Assembly (NCBI GenBank): GCA_016204125.1
Contig: JACQLI010000007.1
Coordinates: 1-37,056, forward strand
Direction: 5' to 3'
DNA length: 37,056 nt
Origin: Candidatus Omnitrophota bacterium
Lineage (GTDB): Bacteria; Omnitrophota; Omnitrophia; Omnitrophales; JACQLI01
Position 1 is the first letter of the stretch, and each line of letters starts with the position of its first letter. Under the pieces are notes generated by a model. It saw only the letters and a list, made by a program, of their open reading frames with translations, was not told the origin of the DNA and ran no database searches. The position numbers and the translations under genes were made by a program. Shown here in pieces: positions 29,042 to 36,168 of the stretch.

Positions 29042-30317
29042 GACTCACCACCATCGTTGCGGTCTGTCCGCCAAAACCTGAACTATGAAGAAGAAAAGTT
29101 GAAACTTCTATTCTTTGGGGTTTGGCCATCACAAAATTCAGATCACATTCTGGATCGGGTTCTTCCAAATTGACAATGGGAGGCAAGATACCTCTCTCGA
29201 GAGAGAGCAGCGAAAGGCTGAGTTCTGTTGTCCCGGCCGCATCTATCAAATGGCCCGTTACTGATTTGGATGCTGTGACAGGAATGTGTTCAACGTACGA
29301 TTCTAAAACACGGGCGATGGCTTGAGCTTCAAGGATGTCTTCTTCTGGAATTCCACTCCCATGAGCATGAATGAATCCGATTTCTCCGACGTCTCTCTGG
29401 GCTTCTTCGAACGCTTTCTTAATGGACCTCTCCTGAGATTTGAGTGTTGCACCATATCCTAAAATCTCCCCGTAAATCTTGGCTCCTCTCTTCAAAGCGT
29501 GCCCGCGTTCTTCCAAAACAAAAATTCCTGTCCCCTCACCGACAACCATTCCATCCCTCCTCCGATCAAAAGGACGATAGACTTCACTCGGTGAATGGTT
29601 TCTTTGAGAAAGGACACCGAGAAGATGGAACCGAGACAAGCCAAGCGGGTTGATCTTTGAGTCGGTTGCACCTGCCAACATGATATCCGCATCGTCGCGC
29701 TGGATAATCCGATAGGCCTCACCCACCGCTTGAACTCCACCTGTTGAAGAAGTCATTAAGGTGTTATTCGGACCTTTGAGTCCATGCGTAATTGAAATAT
29801 GACAGGCGGGCATGTTGGGAAGATATTTGAGCAGCCAAAGCGGATAAAGTGCCCTCATCCCTTCGCGGCCAAAACGCTTAATTTGAAACTTTCCCTCTTC
29901 GTCTAAGGACTCCTTGATTCCCGAACCTATTTCTTCGAGATCATTATTGATAAGGCCCGAGCCAAGCGTTACGCCAGCGCGTTTTCTATCGATTTGATCA
30001 AGCTGCATCCTTGAGTCTTGGATCGCCAAGATGCTTGCGGCCACAGCCAGCCGAATATCTCGGCTCATGACCTTCAAGTTCTTCCTGGTTCTTATGAAAT
30101 CTTCGGGTCTAAAATCGACAATCTCACCACCCACTTTGACGGGAGAACCGTTGGACGAGAATTCCGAAAGCTCTCTGATGGATGACCTTCCACTCAGGGC
30201 CATCTTCCAAAGGGGTTCGTAGCCGATCCCGCAGGCACTTAATGTTCCAATGCCTGTAATGACGACTCGTCTCTTAGCGGCCACTCTTGACCTCGTCTCT
30301 ATGTCGCAATGCTTCAA
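29028..30317 (-). CDS. Beta-ketoacyl synthase-like partner protein (chain-length-factor-like; Cys replaced by Ser); GTG start near 30286 also possible
   Basis: KAS fold motifs (RRVVITGIGTLSACG, HAHGSG, TASKSVTGHLIDAAG), but the nucleophile position reads TSSTGGVQAVGEA. Confidence 0.88.
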   Translation of the reverse strand: MKHCDIETRSRVAAKRRVVITGIGTLSACGIGYEPLWKMALSGRSSIRELSEFSSNGSPVKVGGEIVDFRPEDFIRTRKNLKVMSRDIRLAVAASILAIQDSRMQLDQIDRKRAGVTLGSGLINNDLEEIGSGIKESLDEEGKFQIKRFGREGMRALYPLWLLKYLPNMPACHISITHGLKGPNNTLMTSSTGGVQAVGEAYRIIQRDDADIMLAGATDSKINPLGLSRFHLLGVLSQRNHSPSEVYRPFDRRRDGMVVGEGTGIFVLEERGHALKRGAKIYGEILGYGATLKSQERSIKKAFEEAQRDVGEIGFIHAHGSGIPEEDILEAQAIARVLESYVEHIPVTASKSVTGHLIDAAGTTELSLSLLSLERGILPPIVNLEEPDPECDLNFVMAKPQRIEVSTFLLHSSGFGGQTATMVVSHGKS

Positions 30318-30705
30318 TCAGAGCTTGGGGAAAGGTAACAGGACCCTCGCCATCAGGCCTTAACCTTCCGACATTCATCAGAAGAACACGTCCTTGTAAT
30401 ATCTTTTTTCCCTCCTGAAGGATCTGTCCTTGAAACCACCCTCCCTCGGCTCGGAGTCCATCGGGTTCCACCTCTATTTCTAAACGTATATGAGCGTCAG
30501 GGCGTTCGAGAAATTCAACTTTTTCAATCTTCGTGAAAATCACGTCCTTCTCGAAATCGCTCTCCCGACCAAGAAGGATCGCTCCCGACTGTGCGATGAA
30601 TTCAATCAAGTAAATAAGAGGAAAAGAGGAATCCCATTTTTTCCAAGTCCTGATTAGTTTTGCCCTTTCAAAGGTCTCGACTCCGTCAAGCCAAATCCAA
30701 CTCAT
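30274..30705 (-). CDS. FabA/FabZ-like hotdog protein, atypical (start taken at ATG 30705 with ATGA overlap)
   Basis: LIEFIAQSGAILLG matches the central hotdog helix (EAMAQ region), but no GHFPxxP His motif. Weak similarity by eye; position between AcpS and KAS supports the call. Confidence 0.6.
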   Translation of the reverse strand: MSWIWLDGVETFERAKLIRTWKKWDSSFPLIYLIEFIAQSGAILLGRESDFEKDVIFTKIEKVEFLERPDAHIRLEIEVEPDGLRAEGGWFQGQILQEGKKILQGRVLLMNVGRLRPDGEGPVTFPQALIEALRHRDEVKSGR

Positions 30706-31103
30706 GATGATGGACTTTCCCTTGAACTTTTCCAAATCATGACTTGAGCTGTTATTCCATAGGAATCCTCGACAAATTTTCCCTCACTACGCAGACAGCA
30801 CTCGGAACCCATATTACCCAAGGCGACATGAAATCGATTGTCCCCTAACATAGAGACTTCGATCTCGCGAAAATTTTCCTCTCCCATTACGATTCCGTTA
30901 CACGCCTTAAATGAGGCTTCCTTCGCAGAGAAAGAGCGAGCGAAGAACTGGTGTGGAAAACGAGCTCTTTGAAATGCAATTTGTTCAGACGGCGTGAGAA
31001 GACGTTTTAAGAATTCGAGTGAATGACTTGCCAGAAATTTTTTGATTCGACTCCAAGAAACAAGGTCTATTCCGATCCCAACCAGCTTTTTGTTAGATTG
31101 CAT
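30702..31103 (-). CDS. Holo-ACP synthase (AcpS-like phosphopantetheinyl transferase)
   Basis: VGIGIDLVSWSRIKKFL and FARSFSAKEASFKA motifs, about 133 aa. Confidence 0.9.
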   Translation of the reverse strand: MQSNKKLVGIGIDLVSWSRIKKFLASHSLEFLKRLLTPSEQIAFQRARFPHQFFARSFSAKEASFKACNGIVMGEENFREIEVSMLGDNRFHVALGNMGSECCLRSEGKFVEDSYGITAQVMIWKSSRESPSS

Positions 31104-31108
31104 TCAAG

Positions 31109-31507
31109 CTAAGATTTTTCGATGTTCTTGGATAGTCGATCTCGTACATAATCGAGAATCATCTGGACAGTGAAATGACCAGCTAGGTTAGAGACTTGAG
31201 GGTTTTTCTCAAAATGGGTTAGATCAAGGTAAGGAATTTTTTCGCGAAGAACCTTGAGGCCTTCGGGTGTGACACGACCCCCTTGAACCAAACCCTCCTC
31301 ATTGAGAAGATTGGCGGGGAAAAGTTCTCCGCTCGGAATTTTAATGTCGAATGCCTTTTCGATTCGAAAGATAATATCAATGAAATCAATCGATTCCGCA
31401 CCCAAATCCTTGATGAGAGAATTGTCTGGCTGAATCTCATCAGGTTCGACGCCCAGCGCTCCTGAAAGACATTCTTGAATTTTTTCAAAAATCTGTTTTT
31501 CGTCCAT
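31109..31507 (-). CDS. Extended acyl carrier protein (132 aa)
   Basis: DLGAESIDFIDIIFRIEKAFDIKIP with phosphopantetheine Ser in GAESID; additional approx. 50-aa C-terminal extension/insert. Confidence 0.9.
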   Translation of the reverse strand: MDEKQIFEKIQECLSGALGVEPDEIQPDNSLIKDLGAESIDFIDIIFRIEKAFDIKIPSGELFPANLLNEEGLVQGGRVTPEGLKVLREKIPYLDLTHFEKNPQVSNLAGHFTVQMILDYVRDRLSKNIEKS

Positions 31508-31508
31508 A

Positions 31509-32129
31509 TCAGGCCTTCAGAATAAAAACTCCGTTCAGAATCCGAATCCCCAAAAGGGAGGTGTAAACTTCTCTTTCGGCTTCCAGCTCAAATCCAAGCC
31601 GCTCGAAGCATTGCCTCCACTCTTCTTTTTTCCGAAAGTTACGAGGATGCCCTATCCATTCGAACGTGTAAAAACTATCTCGAAGAATGGTCCATAGTCT
31701 TCCCCATGCGCCACGGTAAAGATCCTCTACGACAATAACAAATTTCCGAGCTACCCGTTTGGCCTCAGCTAGCACTTCCTCTGGAGAAGCCGTATGGTGG
31801 AGCACGGTAATAAGAAGACTGACATCGAAAGACTTATCAGGGAAAGGGATCCTGCCGCCTTCATAAGTAACCACGGGGGCTTTGCGGAATTTCGGTTCTA
31901 CCACATCTAAAACCGTCACTTCGCATCCCCGAGAATGCTTAAGCGGTTCGACATAAAAGCCCCATCCCCCACCAATGTCAAGCACCTCGGCTGACTCGGG
32001 AATAAATTCTTCAAAGATCGATACAAACCCCTTTGCCCTTCGGTCAAGACCAATAACGGGAAAGTGCCCAACAATCCAGTCTAGAGACTCTCTCTGAAGG
32101 CCTCGAATTTGGGTCGCAATTGAACTCAT
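31509..32129 (-). CDS. Class I SAM-dependent methyltransferase
   Basis: VLDIGGGWGFYVEPL (motif I), VTVLDVVEP, FDVSLLITVLHHTASPEEVLAEAKRV. Confidence 0.85.
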   Translation of the reverse strand: MSSIATQIRGLQRESLDWIVGHFPVIGLDRRAKGFVSIFEEFIPESAEVLDIGGGWGFYVEPLKHSRGCEVTVLDVVEPKFRKAPVVTYEGGRIPFPDKSFDVSLLITVLHHTASPEEVLAEAKRVARKFVIVVEDLYRGAWGRLWTILRDSFYTFEWIGHPRNFRKKEEWRQCFERLGFELEAEREVYTSLLGIRILNGVFILKA

Positions 32130-32140
32130 TCGAAGTCGAG

Positions 32141-32149
32141 ATTATATCA
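32141..32149 (-). promoter_or_regulatory. Candidate extended -10 element TGATATAAT upstream of methyltransferase-ACP-KAS operon
   Basis: Reverse complement of attatatca in the 50-bp gap between the radical SAM gene and the methyltransferase ATG; no convincing -35. Confidence 0.45.
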
Positions 32150-32179
32150 CAAGGGGTGGATAAAAAAGGACAGGTTTCT

Positions 32180-33787
32180 TTAGACCGCCTCAAGCACCAC
32201 CGCGGGTTCGGCTGCAGCATTTTTCTCTCTGGACAGGACAACAAATGGCGGGCTTTCGGGGTCTACACCTTCTGGAACCCCATGGATTTCGGTCACATAT
32301 TTGCGAAAAGCCCTGTGGGTGGCAATCCAGCGGAAAAATTCGAGCCATTTTCCAACTGAAAACGGGCCGTTCGTCGCCACACGCCACAACGAGCGGATAA
32401 AAAATCCCATGCGCTCAAAATCGAAGGTAAGAAGGTAATAGGCCAGAACCTTGACCAAAAGCATTGCGAATTTGGCGTCCAGATTGGCCCGTTTGTGTTC
32501 TCGGTTCCGGTTCTGAAAGCGACTGAGAAGTGTCACCAGGCGGTCGCTAAACGTATTGTAACGATAGAGGGAGCGGATGAGCCAGTTGTAACCGGTTCGA
32601 AGCTCTTCGAGCGTCATCTGCTTGGGGGTAAAATTGCAATCGGCCGCGCCATGGCCGTTGATGGAAGACCACTCCACGTCAAGCAGCCGTCCCTCAGCAG
32701 CCATTCGTTTCAAAAGCGGTGTATTCGGGAGCGCCATTAAAGTGCCGCAGGTTGTAAAAGGGATACCGAGTTCTTGCAGGAAATCAAACTGTTCCTTGAA
32801 AATAAGACGGTCATCGGAATCAAAGCCGACGATCATGCCCGCCATAACCGAAATATGATAGGAGTGTATCCTCGCGATGTCCTCGACCGTGCTTCGGCGG
32901 GTATTTTGAAGCTTTTTGGTTTCGACCAAGCTTTCGTAGCGGGGCGATTCGATACCGATGAAGACCGAATAAAAATTAGCAGCCTGCAATAGCTCTAAGA
33001 GATCTGGATTATGGGCAACATTGATTGTCAGTTCACAACAAAACTCCACCGGGTAATCATTTTTCTGAGAATACTCCACGAGGGCGGTAAGGAGTTTGCG
33101 TGCAAAAGGCATGTTCCCGATGAAATTGGCGTCTCCAAAGAGAACGTAATGCGCGCCCTGCTTCACACAATAGTCGACCTCAGCAAGAACCTGTTCCACG
33201 GTTTTGATACGAGGCACACGGCCGTCCATCACAATGATGTCGCAGAATTCACATTGGAAGGGACACCCGCGGCTGGTTTGAAGGCAAAACACATTGTATC
33301 TCTCGCCGCGAATGAGATCGTAACGAGGCAGAGGACTCGTTTCTAAATTGATCTTTTTCTCATTCGCCACATAGAGTTCACACGCCCTCCCGCATTCGAA
33401 ATCTTGCAGGAACTGGGGCCAGATTTGCTCCGCCTCTCCCGAAACTCGGTAATCCCCTTTGCCCTCAAAGGCTTCTGGAAAGAGACTGCAGTAGGGGCCG
33501 CCAAAAACCACGGGCTTCCCTCGTCTTTTGAATTCGGCCGCGATTTCCAGCGCACGCTGGTATTGAACATTGAAAGCGGTGATTCCAATCAGATCGGCAT
33601 CCGTTTCAAAGTCAATTTCTTCTACGTTTTCATCTGCAATAGCAACTTCCCAGTGGGGCGGTGTGAGTGCGGCAACCGTGGCAAGTCCGAGAGGGGTGAT
33701 CAAGAAACGGGTCCCCGTAAAAGGATGAAGTCCTTCGAAGGACCAAATCGTCGGGGGGAATAAAGGATTAATTAAATAAACCTTCAC
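32180..33787 (-). CDS. B12-binding-domain-type radical SAM protein (DUF4070-like C-terminus); GTG start
   Basis: N-terminal B12-binding-like fold (LIGITAFNVQYQRALEIAAEFKRRGKPVVFGGPYCSLFPEAF), TSRGCPFQCEFCDI (CxxxCxxC), PNTPLLKRMAAEGRL. Confidence 0.88.
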   Translation of the reverse strand: MKVYLINPLFPPTIWSFEGLHPFTGTRFLITPLGLATVAALTPPHWEVAIADENVEEIDFETDADLIGITAFNVQYQRALEIAAEFKRRGKPVVFGGPYCSLFPEAFEGKGDYRVSGEAEQIWPQFLQDFECGRACELYVANEKKINLETSPLPRYDLIRGERYNVFCLQTSRGCPFQCEFCDIIVMDGRVPRIKTVEQVLAEVDYCVKQGAHYVLFGDANFIGNMPFARKLLTALVEYSQKNDYPVEFCCELTINVAHNPDLLELLQAANFYSVFIGIESPRYESLVETKKLQNTRRSTVEDIARIHSYHISVMAGMIVGFDSDDRLIFKEQFDFLQELGIPFTTCGTLMALPNTPLLKRMAAEGRLLDVEWSSINGHGAADCNFTPKQMTLEELRTGYNWLIRSLYRYNTFSDRLVTLLSRFQNRNREHKRANLDAKFAMLLVKVLAYYLLTFDFERMGFFIRSLWRVATNGPFSVGKWLEFFRWIATHRAFRKYVTEIHGVPEGVDPESPPFVVLSREKNAAAEPAVVLEAV

Positions 33788-33831
33788 GGCTGATAAGTGT
33801 AACTCTCTTGTCAGAAAATAGATAGGTTTTT

Positions 33832-34074
33832 CTACGCACCTCCCCGCACACCCCTCAACCAGTACCCGAAAAGAAAGGCTGTTCCGAGGTATTCCCCTAC
33901 GTTCTGGGCATTCATCCCGAGTTCCTCCAGTTTTGTAACCCGCTCGTTTATAAATTCAAAAAGCTCCTCTTCGGTAATCTGAAATTCATCGCAGACCTTG
34001 GCCACATCAATACTGTCTTTCAAGCCCTCGATTTGGATAAAATCGATATAATCTTCTTCTAAGCTGTTCCCCAT
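33832..34074 (-). CDS. Small acidic hypothetical protein (80 aa)
   Basis: Open frame with AGAAAGGA-type ribosome-binding sequence upstream; MGNSLEEDYIDFIQIEGLKDSIDVAKVCDEFQITEEELFEFINERV...; family not recognised. Confidence 0.55.
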   Translation of the reverse strand: MGNSLEEDYIDFIQIEGLKDSIDVAKVCDEFQITEEELFEFINERVTKLEELGMNAQNVGEYLGTAFLFGYWLRGVRGGA

Positions 34075-34094
34075 TTTGTTAGAATCCTTTCTCT

Positions 34095-34847
34095 ATGAAA
34101 CGGTTTGAAGGAAAGACCGCCTTAATCACAGGAGCCTCCCGAGGCATAGGTCGGGCTATTGCCGAACTCCTGTCGCGTGAAGGAGCCCACATTGTACTCA
34201 ATTTTGTGCGCAATGAGGAAGCGGCTTGTAAAACTGAAAAGGCCTTAACGAACAATGGCGCCCGCGTTCTCAAAATCCAGGCCAATGTAGGAAACCCCAA
34301 AGAAGCCCAAACGCTGGTTGAAGAAGCGGGCAAGGCCTTCGGAAAAATCGATATCTTGGTTCATAATGCAGCCCTTGGCGCCTTTAAACCCGTTTCTGAG
34401 CTTCGCGTCAATCAGTGGGACCTCTCTCTCGATGTCAACACAAAGGCGCTTCTTGTTCTCGCGCAGTCGGCTCTCCCTTGGATGGAAAAGGAAGGCGGCT
34501 CCATCATCACGCTTTCAAGTCTGGGATCTAAAAGATACATTCCTAATTACGGAGCCATTGGAATTTCAAAGGCAGCGCTGGAGGCGCTTGTTCGTTATTT
34601 GGCAGTAGAACTCGCGCCAAAAAAAATTCGAGTCAATGCGGTCTCGGGTGGCCTCGTTGACACCGATGCGATTCAATCTTTCCCCCACATCGATAATTTA
34701 AAAAAGGAAGTTGTTCGCCGGACTCCAGCTAACAGAATTGGGAAGCCCGAGGATCTTGCCAAGGTGGTCGCGTTCCTGGCGAGCGAAGAAGCCGCCTGGA
34801 TTTACGGCCAGACGATCACGGCTGACGGCGGTCTTTCTCTCATCTGA
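34095..34847 (+). CDS. fabL: SDR-family enoyl-ACP reductase III (FabL-like)
   Basis: TGASRGIGRAIA; SSLGSKRYIPNYGAIGISKAALEALVRYLAVELAPKKIRVNAVSGGLVDTDAIQSFP closely resembles remembered B. subtilis FabL; active-site spacing Y-x6-K rather than the ketoreductase Y-x3-K. Confidence 0.78.
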   Translation: MKRFEGKTALITGASRGIGRAIAELLSREGAHIVLNFVRNEEAACKTEKALTNNGARVLKIQANVGNPKEAQTLVEEAGKAFGKIDILVHNAALGAFKPVSELRVNQWDLSLDVNTKALLVLAQSALPWMEKEGGSIITLSSLGSKRYIPNYGAIGISKAALEALVRYLAVELAPKKIRVNAVSGGLVDTDAIQSFPHIDNLKKEVVRRTPANRIGKPEDLAKVVAFLASEEAAWIYGQTITADGGLSLI

Positions 34848-34853
34848 TTCTAT

Positions 34854-35051
34854 CTAACGACGTTCTGCGCTACTCGCCACAAAGCAGCCTAGGGCAAGTA
34901 AAAGAAATACGAGCGATGCCCAGAGGCTCACCTTCATAGGAACAACATATGTCGCGATGCTCACGGGCCATTTCATCAGGTAGCGGACAAGATGAAGCCC
35001 TGCCACCAAGCCGTAAAACAGACCCGAAAATGTGAGAAGAAAATTCTTCAT
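34854..35051 (-). CDS. Small hypothetical membrane protein (65 aa, about two TM helices)
   Basis: Two hydrophobic segments (FLLTFSGLFYGLVAGLHLV; VSLWASLVFLLLALGCFVA), 4 bp downstream of the aldo/keto reductase. Confidence 0.5.
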   Translation of the reverse strand: MKNFLLTFSGLFYGLVAGLHLVRYLMKWPVSIATYVVPMKVSLWASLVFLLLALGCFVASSAERR

Positions 35052-35055
35052 CGGT

Positions 35056-36168
35056 TCACCCCTTCTTTTGAAAGAGTTGACTGAGTTCAGTTTCCGTAAA
35101 GGGAGAAACCTGGGCTACCCCAAGGTTTTCCAGGACATGCTCCCTTTGTTTCATTCCTACCAGTGCCGTAGTCATTCCAGATAACGAACGAACAAATTGG
35201 AGTGAACATTGAGAGGGCTTTTTGAGGTTGGGAAAGAGATTCTGAAGCGGGGTAGGAAAAGGACGGGTAAGCTGCCCTTGCAAGAGAGAGGCGCTTGCAA
35301 TCACAATCATGCCCAACTTTTGGGCAATCTCTAAGAAGGAGATGACCCCAGCCCCATATCTTTGATTCTGAAGCACCCACGCCTCAGGCATCGTAAGATT
35401 GACGGGAAGCTGGATGACTTTGAAATGGTGATTTGCGCCTCCCACTTCGCGCGCCAAAATATTGATCTCTTCAAGCGAAAGATGTTCCTGGCTATTCAGA
35501 CCTGATCTGTAACCCGACCAAGTTGCGGTGCCATACATTTGAATTTTCCCTTCAGAAACTTTTTTTTCAAGAAATTCAAACGACGCTTGAAGCCTTTTCG
35601 AGAATTCCTTACGGTCTACCTCTGCCAACTGAGTTTCAGGATTGTGGACATAATAAATGTCGATTGTCTCAAGGCCCCAATTGGCGAGGCTTCGATTGAG
35701 TTGGTCTTCAAGATATTGTGGCGTCATGGCATGACAACCTTGGATCACATCTTCCATTTTGAGAATTCCTGTATTGAGGTAAGTTTTCTGAAAATAGCTG
35801 GGAGGATTGATCGGATATTCGCCGTCAAAAGGAATAAATCCTCCCTTGGTGCATACGATTATCTCTTCGCGCTTGATCTCCCCTTCCTCAATCAATTCCT
35901 GAAGGGCTTTGCCAAAACTTCGCTCGCTTCGCTGACACCGATAATTGATAGCCGAATCGATCACATTCACGCCTGAACGGATCGCTTCCTTAAGCGCCTC
36001 TTGGTAGAGCCGATCCGTTGCGTCATCAGGGTCGCCGAGATAACTGCCCATGCCTACCGATGAAAACCAAAGACCTTCCTTTTCGCGGAAATGCCCTTCG
36101 GCCAGTTTACCCTTAAACCGCTCTTTATAACTTTTCGTTCCTTGAGGCGAGGCGCAACCTTTTATCAT
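35056..36168 (-). CDS. Aldo/keto reductase family oxidoreductase
   Basis: VNVIDSAINYRCQRSERSFGKAL (Asp/Tyr), VCTKGGF (Lys), DIYYVHNPE (His). Confidence 0.9.
   Translation of the reverse strand: MIKGCASPQGTKSYKERFKGKLAEGHFREKEGLWFSSVGMGSYLGDPDDATDRLYQEALKEAIRSGVNVIDSAINYRCQRSERSFGKALQELIEEGEIKREEIIVCTKGGFIPFDGEYPINPPSYFQKTYLNTGILKMEDVIQGCHAMTPQYLEDQLNRSLANWGLETIDIYYVHNPETQLAEVDRKEFSKRLQASFEFLEKKVSEGKIQMYGTATWSGYRSGLNSQEHLSLEEINILAREVGGANHHFKVIQLPVNLTMPEAWVLQNQRYGAGVISFLEIAQKLGMIVIASASLLQGQLTRPFPTPLQNLFPNLKKPSQCSLQFVRSLSGMTTALVGMKQREHVLENLGVAQVSPFTETELSQLFQKKG

Noticed and set aside
32162-32190. Possible rho-independent terminator at the end of the radical SAM gene (short AGG..GGT/ACC..CCT stem followed by T run on the minus strand)
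   Set aside because: Only two 3-bp stem segments with an asymmetric internal loop; too weak to call without a folding calculation.
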